DNA from: JBCCFW01 sp039029535
GTDB taxonomy: Bacteria; Acidobacteriota; JBCCFW01
NCBI GenBank assembly: GCA_039029535.1
Contig: JBCCFW010000127.1
Span: forward strand, 1-22,280
Length of the DNA stretch: 22,280 nt
Reading direction: 5' to 3'
Numbering within the stretch: position 1 is the stretch's first letter; every line of letters starts with the position of its first letter. Positions 16,025-22,280 of the stretch are shown here, piece after piece. A program made the translations under genes and the position numbers. The notes under the pieces were generated by a model that searched no databases, had not been told where the DNA came from, and worked only from the letters and a program-made list of their open reading frames with translations.

Positions 16025-16716
16025 CGACGGGACGAGCGGGAGCGTTCTTCGACCTCGACGGCACGCTCACCGACAGCGACATCGTCCGGGATCAGCTCGC
16101 CTTCCTGCGCGCCCGGCGCTCGGGTCCCGAGCTGGTCGGACGACTGCTCGGCCAGCTCGTGCGTCTGCCCTGGGTCCTGGCGCTCGACCGGCTCGACCGC
16201 ACGGCGACGACGAGCCACGTCTATCGACGCTACGCCGGCGTGGGTCGGGACGAGCTGCGCGACTGGGCCGAGACACATCAGCGCGCCACCTGGAGCGACA
16301 AGCTCCTGCCCGGCGCGCTCGACCGCCTCGGCGACCATGCTCGTCGCGGCGATCGCCTCGTCCTGATCACGGGAAGCCCGGAGCTCGTCGTCGCACCACT
16401 CGTCGACCTTCTGGTCACCGCGCTGCCGGCGTCGACCGACATCCGGCTGGAGGCCACTCGTCTGGAAGTCGACGGTGACAGGCACACTGGACGCATCGTC
16501 GAGCGCTCTCTCGTCGGCGAGGCGAAGGCCAAGCGCGTGAAGCTCGTCGCCGACGAGGAAGATCTCGACCTCGCGCGCAGCTCGGCGTACGGCGACAGCA
16601 TCTCCGACCGACCGCTGCTCGAGAGCGTGGGTCACCCCGTCGCGGTCCGACCCGACCGTCCGCTCCGTCGGCTCGCGCAGCACCGGGGCTGGCCCGTGCT
16701 CGAGACGCTGGCATGA
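16021..16716 (+). CDS. HAD-IB family phosphatase
   Basis: 231 residues from a GTG start overlapping the previous stop. All four HAD motifs are present: FFDLDGTLT with D11 and D13, ITGSP with T117/S119, the lysine region GEAKAKRVK (167-174), and AYGDSISDRPLLE with D192 and D196. The SerB-like subfamily IB often occurs beside or fused to PlsC acyltransferases, and that context applies here. The substrate is unknown; a phospholipid or lysophospholipid head-group phosphate is a reasonable guess because the flanking genes both act on lipids. A helical cap between motifs I and II (about 25-100) has no membrane helix, so it should be soluble or peripheral. It overlaps the following gene by ATGA. Confidence 0.9.
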   Translation: MTTGRAGAFFDLDGTLTDSDIVRDQLAFLRARRSGPELVGRLLGQLVRLPWVLALDRLDRTATTSHVYRRYAGVGRDELRDWAETHQRATWSDKLLPGALDRLGDHARRGDRLVLITGSPELVVAPLVDLLVTALPASTDIRLEATRLEVDGDRHTGRIVERSLVGEAKAKRVKLVADEEDLDLARSSAYGDSISDRPLLESVGHPVAVRPDRPLRRLAQHRGWPVLETLA

Positions 16717-17651
16717 GCAGCACGGCCAGTGGTCACCGCGTCCTGCTGATCGGCAACCCGGCGTCGGGCGGTGGGCGCGGTCGCTCGACGTTGAGACGAG
16801 CCGCGACTCTCCTGCGCGAGCTCGGCGTCGAGGTACTTCTTCGAGAGAGCGACCGCATCGGCTCGTTCGCTCGTCACGTGCAGCAGCACGCCGACGAGGT
16901 CGATCGCGTGATCGCCTGTGGCGGCGACGGCTTCCTCTCCGAGGCCACCGCCTCGCTGGCGGACACCGACCTACCGCTGGCGATCCTCCCCGGCGGACGC
17001 GGCAACGACGTCGTTCGCTGTCTCGGCGTGCCCCTCGACCTGCGCGCCGCCTGTCGGCTCGCGGTCACCGGGACGCCCCGCGCCTTCGACCTCGGCGACG
17101 TGAACGGCCGGACCTTCGCGACGGTGGCGACCTGCGGTCTCGACGCCGAGGTCTCGCGACGGAGCCGTCGGCTGCGTCTTCCCTTCCTCGGCCCGGCCAC
17201 CTACTTCGTCCACGCGATCCCGGCTCTGCTGGCGCAGCGTCCCTTCGAAGCCCGCCTCGAACACGACGATGGCGTGTTCGAAGGGAGTCTCAGCCTGATC
17301 GCCGTGGCCAACACCGCCACCTACGGCGGTGGCTTCCGGATCGCACCGATGGCCTCGACCGACGACGGGCTCCTCGACGCGATCGTGGTCGAGGCCCGAC
17401 CGAGCTGGCAGCTCGCTACCATGGCGGGAGCCCTGCGCACCGGGAGGCACCTGGGCCGTCCTGGCATCCACCACTTGCGCAGCCGTCACTATCGCCTCGA
17501 GACCACGCCGGCCATGGCCCTGGAGGCCGACGGTGAGCCCCTGGCCTCGTCACCCTGCACGTACCGGGTGCGACCCGAGGCGGTGCGCGTCGTGACGGGC
17601 GAGGGCCGGCCACTCGACCCTCGCCATGGGGAGTCCCCCGGGCCCAAGTGA
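16713..17651 (+). CDS. Diacylglycerol kinase-family lipid kinase
   Basis: 312 residues, normal for the DagK/YegS/LCB5 family. Features are GNPASGGGRGR (14-24), the nucleotide motif GGDGFLSEA (70-78), PGGRGND (93-99), and a C-terminal beta-sandwich region containing VANTATYGGGFRIAP and DGLLDAIVVE. It would phosphorylate diacylglycerol, sphingoid base or a related lipid with ATP. Two signature positions are non-standard: F74 replaces the usual Thr of GGDGT, and R97 sits where Thr is common in PxGTGND. No membrane helix is seen, so membrane contact should be peripheral. With the acyltransferase fusion and phosphatase upstream it completes a cassette able to make and re-phosphorylate glycerolipids. 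The start overlaps the HAD stop. Confidence 0.92.
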   Translation: MSSTASGHRVLLIGNPASGGGRGRSTLRRAATLLRELGVEVLLRESDRIGSFARHVQQHADEVDRVIACGGDGFLSEATASLADTDLPLAILPGGRGNDVVRCLGVPLDLRAACRLAVTGTPRAFDLGDVNGRTFATVATCGLDAEVSRRSRRLRLPFLGPATYFVHAIPALLAQRPFEARLEHDDGVFEGSLSLIAVANTATYGGGFRIAPMASTDDGLLDAIVVEARPSWQLATMAGALRTGRHLGRPGIHHLRSRHYRLETTPAMALEADGEPLASSPCTYRVRPEAVRVVTGEGRPLDPRHGESPGPK

Positions 17652-17767
17652 CATCTCCACGCGGAGCGTGCAAGAGTCCTTGCAACTGCCCCATGCCGTG
17701 GGCCGTAGCAACCATGAGCCCACCGGACGAGGCATCCACCCAGGTCGAGAGCAGGAGGCGAGACGGC
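17652..17767 (+). other. Short leader between the lipid kinase and the small membrane gene
   Basis: Third-position G+C in the reading frame that crosses this gap is clearly lower than in the genes around it, so I treat it as untranslated. It holds two small adjacent stems: CACGC/GCGTG at 17658-17670 and TGCAAG/CTTGCA at 17669-17684, which share bases and could be alternatives. A GTG at 17648 overlapping the kinase stop would open this frame, so translation from there is not excluded. Confidence 0.4.
17753..17758 (+). promoter_or_regulatory. Shine-Dalgarno AGGAGG that decides the start of the small membrane gene
   Basis: A perfect AGGAGG lies 9 bases before the ATG at 17768, favouring that start over the GTG at 17648 and the ATG at 17714. 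Confidence 0.65.
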
Positions 17768-18193
17768 ATGACGGGACCAGCGACTCGACGATTCCGGGGC
17801 GTTCCCAGTGGGAAGGGGGCGTTCGCCGCCATCCTCGGACTGGCCGTCCTGATCGCGGCTCTCCACGTGGGCGCGAAGACCCTGCCGGTGAGCATCCGTC
17901 ACCGGCAGCTCACCGACGAGATAGAGACTCGAATGAAGGAGTTCACCAACGGTGAGCTCGACGAGGCGACAGCCCGCGCTCACATCCTGGGGCGAGCCGA
18001 GGAGCTGGGCCTTCCGATCGACGAGACCGACCTCGTCACGCGACCCGACGCCGGAACGCTCTCCGTCCAGCTCCGCTACGAGCTGGAGCGAAGCATGATC
18101 TGGGGCACCTGGCGCACCGAGCACGAGATCGTTCGGGAGCCGGGGATGGTCATGTCGATGGACGACGATGCCGTCACCAACCGCGGCGACTGA
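17768..18193 (+). CDS. Small single-pass membrane protein, DUF4845-like topology
   Basis: 141 residues from the ATG with a perfect Shine-Dalgarno. A basic N-terminus (TRRFRGVPSGKG) precedes one membrane helix at about 18-38 (FAAILGLAVLIAALHVGAKTL). The remaining ~100 residues should be outside the cytoplasm: a charged amphipathic helix region (QLTDEIETRMKEFTNGEL), then a strand-rich part (GTLSVQLRYELERSMIWGTW). Size, topology and the final V/L-x-YE-type strand resemble DUF4845 proteins, but I would not assert homology. It is the last gene of the lipid operon and stops 17 bases before a convergent gene. A partner or regulator of the membrane lipid enzymes is possible but unproven. Confidence 0.7.
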   Translation: MTGPATRRFRGVPSGKGAFAAILGLAVLIAALHVGAKTLPVSIRHRQLTDEIETRMKEFTNGELDEATARAHILGRAEELGLPIDETDLVTRPDAGTLSVQLRYELERSMIWGTWRTEHEIVREPGMVMSMDDDAVTNRGD

Positions 18194-18210
18194 CGCCCAG
18201 CCGTCTCCAG

Positions 18211-20181
18211 TCAGCGACGCCGACGACGAAGCCAGTCCACCGCGGCCGTCACCTGCGCTCGCGGCGAGTCGACGAGCTCGACGTAGCGCTCCAGCAGCGG
18301 CAGCGCCTCGTCGTAGCGACCGAGCTGATAGGCGGCAAAGCCCAGGTTCTCGTGGAGCTGCGGCTCGTCGGCATGCTCTCGGAGACTGCCGACCAGCTCC
18401 ATGACCTCCTCCAGACGACCGATGCGGAGCAGGCTCCCCGACAGGGCGACCAGACGCCGGCGCTCGGAGTCCCCGCTGAGCCCGGCCGCCTCGGCCAACT
18501 TTGCTGCCGCCTCCTCGTGACGACCCAGATTGTGCAGGCAGATCCCGACGTGACTCCTCGAGCGGAGGTCGTCGGGTTGAGCCTGAGCCACCGCCTCGAA
18601 GTGCTCGAGAGCCTCCTCGTGACGACCGGCCTTCTGCGCCTGAAAGCCCGAAGCGAGTCGGCCCCAGATCTTGTCGGCGTGATCCTGAGCCAGCCGCGCC
18701 AGGACCTGCTGACGCTGCCCTTCCTGACCGAGGGAGTCGTGAGCCCGTGACAGGAGGTGCAGCGAGCGAGCGGTCTCGTGGATCGCGATCGACTGCTCGA
18801 GATGACGACTCGCTCGCGCCGGGTCGGTCTCGAGCAAGACCCAGCCGGCGTTGTAGTGAACCTTCGCCGAGGCCGGCTCCTGGGCGACGTCGGCGAGCAT
18901 CAGGCTCCGGTCGCTGCGCCAGTCCTGGACGCGAAACACCGTCCAGGTCGAGTGGACGAGCAACACGCCCCCCAGGGTCAGCGCGAACACCCGCGCCAGG
19001 GGCCAGGAGAACCTCAGCCAGGCCAGCAGCTCACGCAGGCACCAGGCGGCCGCCACGCACAGGCCCAGGCTCGGCAGGTAGAGAAGACGGTCGGCCATCC
19101 CCACGCCGATGGGCACCAAGAGGTTCGACACGATGGAATAGGTGCAGGCGACGAAGATGAGCCAGAAGCCCAGGGCCCGAGGTCCCCGACGATGGGACCA
19201 CCAGGTCAGCCAGGCGATGCCGCCGATGACGAGCAGGCCCAGCCAGGGCAGCGGGCTCGCGAGCCCCGGCGACTCGATGATGCCCGCCCCGTAGTCGTAG
19301 CGAAGTCGAGCCGGGAGCAGGAACGCACCGAGCAAGCGGGCCACCACGGCCAGCGCGCCGATGACGCGACCGACCAGGCCCTCGGAGGCGAGAGGGTTGT
19401 CCCAGTAGGCGACCTCCTTGGGCGGGAGATCACCGATGGCCACCCAGCGCAGCATGAGGTAAGCGAGAGCGACGAACAGGAAAGCGAGATGGAAGGCTCG
19501 CAGACGGCGCAACCAGTCGAGGGCGAAGGGGTCGTGCTTGCCGGCTCGCAGGAAGACGTCGTGCAGCCAGGGCAGGACGAGCAGGGTGACGCCGTTCTCC
19601 TTCGACAGGAGCGCCAGCGCGAAGGACCCGAGGGCCAGCCCCTGCCAGGCGGTCTCGCGCGCCCCGCTCTCACCTCGCAGCCTGCGGTAGGAAAGGAGAA
19701 GCCCCAAGGCCCCCAGGGAGACCAGGAGCTCGCTGCGGTTGGCCGCGCTCGCGACGGCCTCGACGTGCATGGGGTGGGCCGCGAACAGCAGGCCTGCGCT
19801 CGCTGCCAGCCAGCGCGGTGAGCCGAGCTCGGCGACGAGGAGGCAGAGGAGCACGGTGACCAGCACGTGCAGCAGCAGGTTGACCTCGCGCTGCGGTCCG
19901 GCTTCGTTCCCCCAGATCGACGTGACCAGCGCGAAGCTGCCGGTGGCCACCGGTCGGTACAGCCGGAGGGTGTCGTGCTCACCTGGCCAGTACGACTCGC
20001 CCCAAATCGTCCGGGCAGAGGGATGCGTCACGCGCGGGTTGTCCCGCACCGCCGGCCCGTCGTCGAGGACGTGCTCGCCGTTGCGGACGTCGAGCATGAG
20101 CACGAGAGCGAGCAGGCCCGGCCCCCACCACCAGGCCGAGGAGAGCACCGCGTCGCGCAGCCGTCCGAGGAAGCCGCTCAA
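18211..20181 (-). CDS. TMTC-like GT-C glycosyltransferase with C-terminal TPRs
   Basis: About 656 residues from a TTG that overlaps the upstream stop as TTGA; this gives a sensible N-terminus running straight into the first membrane helix (WWWGPGLLALVLMLDV), while the frame back to 20424 lies inside the upstream gene. Residues ~1-415 hold roughly ten membrane helices with GT-C features: the first-loop acidic pair D40-D41 in VLDDGPAV, SYWPGEHDTLRLYRPVA, LLLHVLV, FAAHPMHVEAVASAANR, LLSKENGV and RLRYDYGAG. These match TMTC / DUF1736-type O-mannosyltransferase-like proteins. Residues ~430-650 are TPRs (for example AGRHEEALEHFEAVAQAQPDD and LGRYDEALPLLERYVEL). It would transfer a sugar from a polyprenyl phosphate to exported proteins, with the TPR part holding the acceptor; donor and acceptor are unknown. 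Confidence 0.87.
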   Translation of the reverse strand: MSGFLGRLRDAVLSSAWWWGPGLLALVLMLDVRNGEHVLDDGPAVRDNPRVTHPSARTIWGESYWPGEHDTLRLYRPVATGSFALVTSIWGNEAGPQREVNLLLHVLVTVLLCLLVAELGSPRWLAASAGLLFAAHPMHVEAVASAANRSELLVSLGALGLLLSYRRLRGESGARETAWQGLALGSFALALLSKENGVTLLVLPWLHDVFLRAGKHDPFALDWLRRLRAFHLAFLFVALAYLMLRWVAIGDLPPKEVAYWDNPLASEGLVGRVIGALAVVARLLGAFLLPARLRYDYGAGIIESPGLASPLPWLGLLVIGGIAWLTWWSHRRGPRALGFWLIFVACTYSIVSNLLVPIGVGMADRLLYLPSLGLCVAAAWCLRELLAWLRFSWPLARVFALTLGGVLLVHSTWTVFRVQDWRSDRSLMLADVAQEPASAKVHYNAGWVLLETDPARASRHLEQSIAIHETARSLHLLSRAHDSLGQEGQRQQVLARLAQDHADKIWGRLASGFQAQKAGRHEEALEHFEAVAQAQPDDLRSRSHVGICLHNLGRHEEAAAKLAEAAGLSGDSERRRLVALSGSLLRIGRLEEVMELVGSLREHADEPQLHENLGFAAYQLGRYDEALPLLERYVELVDSPRAQVTAAVDWLRRRRR

Positions 20182-21113
20182 AAGTCGTCTCGCAAGCGCA
20201 CCGGAGCGAGCTCCTTGCGCAGCATCCGCTCGAAGCCGGCCGGCGCCACCCAGGTGTAGACGACAATCCCCAACCAGAGCAAGTTCACCACCTGCGCGGC
20301 GCCCGAGTGCCCGGTGCCCTGCAGCACCACGGTCGACACCTGGTAGACGACGAAGGCACCCAGCAAGATGAAGATGCCCTTGGTGCTGCCCTGCGTGCCC
20401 ATCCAGGTGACGAAGCGCCACCACAGCCCGAGCACCGGGCTACGCCGCGCCTGGCAGGCGCAGAGGAGCTGGAGCCCACCGGCGTGCTCGGCGTCCATCG
20501 ACAGCACCCAGCGGGCGTGCTCCTTGGCGTCGTCGACGCGACCGGCATGGAGGTGCACGCGACCCAGGAGCACGAGGGCGTCGACGTCCTCGGGATCGAT
20601 CGCGAGGGCCTGCCGGGCCAGCTTCTCGGCCTCTCGGAGCTGCCCCTTGGTCTCGAGCAACTCACCGAGATCACAGAGCACTTCGGTGTCTTCCGGGTCG
20701 AGCTTGCGCGCGTCGCGCAGGGCCGCCTCGGCGAGGTCGCGCTTGCCCTGTTGCTCGCGGAGCCTCGCGATGCCGAGCAGGCCGGCCGGCAGCTCGGGGG
20801 CCAGGGCGCGGAGACGGAGGAAGTGCTCCTCGGCTTCACGGTAACGGTTGCGCAGCAAGGCGACGTGTCCGGCGGCAAGTGCCGGGAGCACGCCCTCCGG
20901 CTCGCTGGCCAGGGCACGCTCCGCCTCGACGCCGGCTGCGTGCAGCCGCTTGGCGCCGACCAGCAGGAGGGCGAGCTCCGCGTGGGCGTCGGCGTGGTGA
21001 GGGTCGATCGAGAGCGCCTGACGCAGCGACTCGATCGCGCCGTGACGATTGCCCGCGCGGGCCTGGGCATGCGCGATCTCGAGATGACGATCGACGACGT
21101 GGTTCTCGTTCAC
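20178..21113 (-). CDS. TPR protein with two C-terminal membrane helices
   Basis: 311 residues from a GTG overlapping the previous stop as GTGA. Six TPR units run from about 8 to 208, recognisable by A-x-L-x-x-x-G / A-L-x-L/I-D-P spacing (for instance AIESLRQALSIDP and EAEKLARQALAIDP). A short basic linker leads to two hydrophobic helices at about 246-266 and 274-292, and the tail ends RLRDDF. No signal peptide is present, so the TPR part should be cytoplasmic with a C-terminal membrane anchor. It lies between the small membrane protein and the TMTC-like gene and is translationally coupled to both, so a scaffold joining them or the AAA ATPase is a reasonable inference. No specific family beyond TPR is recognised. 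Confidence 0.85.
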   Translation of the reverse strand: MNENHVVDRHLEIAHAQARAGNRHGAIESLRQALSIDPHHADAHAELALLLVGAKRLHAAGVEAERALASEPEGVLPALAAGHVALLRNRYREAEEHFLRLRALAPELPAGLLGIARLREQQGKRDLAEAALRDARKLDPEDTEVLCDLGELLETKGQLREAEKLARQALAIDPEDVDALVLLGRVHLHAGRVDDAKEHARWVLSMDAEHAGGLQLLCACQARRSPVLGLWWRFVTWMGTQGSTKGIFILLGAFVVYQVSTVVLQGTGHSGAAQVVNLLWLGIVVYTWVAPAGFERMLRKELAPVRLRDDF

Positions 21114-21586
21114 TGGAGCACCAACCCCAGCCCGGGGATCGAGCCGATCCCGAGACGCGGTCCCAGGAAGAACCCCGCGAGGACCAGCATCATCCCGTTC
21201 TTCGACTCGCCTCCGAAGTGTTCGCGGAGCTCGAAGGGCCCCGACTGCAGCGAGTGGAGGAAGTAACCGACCAGGAGCTTCACGACGATGACGGGGATGA
21301 GCACCAACGCTCGTCTGAAGTCTGTCGAGAGCCCGAGCGGTCCCAGGGCCTCCCAGGTCCCGATCGCGATGGGCCAAGGGAGAGCGAGCGCCAGGAGCAC
21401 CAGGCCGTGCTCCTTCCACTTGGTCGGGCTGCCCATGGCCCAGGAGTTGAAGAGCGCCCAGGGCCAGGCGAGCCAGGGGCCCGCGAGCATGAGCGAGAGC
21501 AACGGCCAGTGCGGCGCGACCACCCAGGCGTCGAGCGGTCCCGGCCGAGGCTCGTCGGCGATCCGATAGCCGTCGCGCGCGCTCAC
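21110..21586 (-). CDS. Four-helix membrane protein of unknown function
   Basis: 158 residues from a GTG start in a GTGA overlap with the AAA gene stop. Hydrophobic segments lie at about 28-50 (very Trp-rich: AGPWLAWPWALFNSWAMG), 60-80, 92-112 and 131-155. Between the third and fourth is a polar loop (FELREHFGGESKNG). No signal peptide, catalytic motif or known family is evident to me. Its tight coupling to an AAA+ ATPase on one side and a membrane-anchored TPR protein on the other suggests it is the membrane component of their complex, but this rests on context only. Confidence 0.75.
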   Translation of the reverse strand: MSARDGYRIADEPRPGPLDAWVVAPHWPLLSLMLAGPWLAWPWALFNSWAMGSPTKWKEHGLVLLALALPWPIAIGTWEALGPLGLSTDFRRALVLIPVIVVKLLVGYFLHSLQSGPFELREHFGGESKNGMMLVLAGFFLGPRLGIGSIPGLGLVLQ

Positions 21587-22143
21587 TTGCCGAACCTGTC
21601 GAGGAAGTCGAGCACCTCGCGGTAGCGGCCGCCCTCGTCGGCGTAGCGCGCGTGGTTGCGGGCGGTGGAGAGCCAGTCGAGGGTGGTCGGCCTCAGCTCA
21701 CCCAGCGCCTCCTTGAGATGCCGCGTGGTCATGGGGACCTCCTCGCCCTTCTCGAGCGTGTCCTCGATGGCGAGGTCGGCCGCCTCCTCGACGAGGGCCT
21801 CGAGGTCGGCTCCCGAGAAGCCCTTGGTGCGGCGCGAGAGGTCCTTCAGGTCGAGCCCGTCCTCGTGGGGTCGCTCGCGCAAGTGAATGTCGAGGATGAC
21901 CTCCCGCGCCTCGCGGTCGGGCGGCGGGACGAAGAGCGTGCGGTCGAAGCGGCCGGGACGGAGGAAGGCCCCGTCGACCGACCACGGCACGTTGGTCGCA
22001 GCGAGGACGAGCACGCCGTGGTTGTCCTGGGTGAAGCCGTCCATCTCGGCGAGGAACTGACTGACCAGCTTCGCGCTGGTGGAGTCGCGGGTGGACTGAC
22101 GTCGCGCCCCCAGGGCCTCGACCTCGTCGAAGAAGAGGACCGG
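21583..22143 (-). CDS. AAA+ ATPase, C-terminal part only (broken upstream of Walker B)
   Basis: 187 codons of CDC48/FtsH-type AAA sequence, missing its beginning. Present are Walker B VLFFDEVEALGARR, the MDGFTQDNHGVLVLAATN segment with sensor 1 Asn, the arginine-finger region LRPGRFDR, and the lid with GFSGADLEALVEEAADLA (sensor 2 area). The last ~50 residues (TTRHLKEALGELRPTTLDW...) are the usual AAA tail. Walker A and the helix before Walker B are absent on this strand. The frame stays open to the window edge but no longer resembles AAA beyond 22143; the expected preceding residues are found on the other strand at 22161-22280. It is the first gene of the coupled minus-strand operon. Either the gene is interrupted by an inversion or the sequence end is a fold-back artefact. 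Confidence 0.85.
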   Translation of the reverse strand, partial: PVLFFDEVEALGARRQSTRDSTSAKLVSQFLAEMDGFTQDNHGVLVLAATNVPWSVDGAFLRPGRFDRTLFVPPPDREAREVILDIHLRERPHEDGLDLKDLSRRTKGFSGADLEALVEEAADLAIEDTLEKGEEVPMTTRHLKEALGELRPTTLDWLSTARNHARYADEGGRYREVLDFLDRFGK

Positions 22144-22280
22144 CGGGGGAGTGCTCGGCGCGTTTCCTGAGCGTCGCCATCTCCGACATCCTCGACATGT
22201 ACATCGGGGAGTCCGAGCGGAAGCTGCACGCTCTCTTCGAGACCGCGCGCCAGGAGACCCCGTCGGTCCTCTTCTTCGAC
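22126..22280. repeat. Inverted repeat flanking the AAA breakpoint
   Basis: GTCGAAGAAGAGGACCG at 22126-22142 is the exact reverse complement of CGGTCCTCTTCTTCGAC at 22264-22280. Beyond the 17 identical bases the arms still resemble each other imperfectly (one mismatch, then CGGGG/CCCCG, then a region with indels). The 121 bases between the arms carry the inverted AAA piece. Inverting them would restore a continuous AAA frame through Walker B on the minus strand. Confidence 0.85.
22161..22280 (+). pseudogene. Inverted AAA+ fragment running off the right edge
   Basis: Forty codons on the plus strand read RFLSVAISDILDMYIGES, then a helix ending ARQETPSVLFFD. This is the AAA segment between Walker A and Walker B, with the DMYIGESERKL pore-loop region, and it stops at the edge inside Walker B. 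It is exactly the piece missing from the minus-strand AAA gene beside it. Upstream bases 22141-22160 do not encode the expected Walker A. It therefore belongs to the same or a near-identical AAA gene, in opposite orientation. Confidence 0.75.

Noticed and set aside
20182..20424. N-terminal extension of the TMTC-like protein
   Set aside because: It overlaps the membrane helices of the TPR gene in another frame; the TTGA junction matches the operon pattern.
21114..21419. N-terminal extension of the TPR protein
   Set aside because: It lies inside the four-helix membrane gene and reads as low-complexity sequence.
1..22280. CRISPR array, tRNA, rRNA, insertion sequence or phage gene
   Set aside because: No regularly spaced identical repeats, cloverleaf, rRNA-like sequence, transposase or phage structural protein could be recognised.

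Overview
The window is a GC-rich bacterial segment. It carries an ECF sigma factor translationally coupled to a Ser/Thr kinase with a repeat-rich sensor half, a giant secreted calcium-type repeat protein with almost no lysine, and a TMTC-like glycosyltransferase with TPRs. Together these suggest Planctomycetota, or a similar large-genome, arginine-rich lineage. No rRNA, tRNA or single-copy marker is present, so this is an inference from gene content only.

Layout. 1-~170 is an AT-rich block (about 32% GC over the first 120 bases) with a strong hairpin at the very edge; it looks foreign to the rest. 294-7291 is on the minus strand: Ser/Thr kinase and ECF sigma factor (4-base ATGA overlap), a DUF4419 protein, and acetyl-CoA synthetase. 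A possible 37-codon ORF lies on the plus strand at 4018-4131. 7463-13075 (minus) encodes one 1870-residue secreted protein: signal peptide, unique N-terminal domain, a seven-bladed integrin-like FG-GAP propeller, a thrombospondin type 3 calcium segment, ten HYR-like beta-sandwich repeats and a DUF11-like end.

13076-13471 is a divergent control region with a perfect 9-bp palindrome, several TTCGAG words and a possible 45-codon leader ORF. 13472-18193 (plus) is a lipid operon: a fused acyl ligase/carrier protein/PlsC acyltransferase, a HAD-IB phosphatase, a diacylglycerol-kinase-like lipid kinase and a small single-pass membrane protein. The first three overlap by 4 bases. It probably activates fatty acids, transfers them to a glycerolipid acceptor, and adjusts the phosphorylation of the product.

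18211-22143 (minus) is a second tightly coupled operon, read from right to left: AAA+ ATPase (C-terminal part only), a four-helix membrane protein, a TPR protein with two C-terminal membrane helices, and a TMTC-like GT-C glycosyltransferase. Every junction is an NTGA overlap with a GTG or TTG start. At the right edge the AAA gene is broken: the piece just before Walker B lies on the opposite strand and ends in the same Walker B sequence, forming an inverted repeat. Both edges may therefore be assembly or amplification joins rather than native sequence.

The most unusual biology is the in-cis ligase-ACP-PlsC fusion with its phosphatase and lipid kinase partners, the integrin-like giant protein transcribed divergently from it, and the AAA/membrane/TPR/TMTC operon, for which I recognise no named system.
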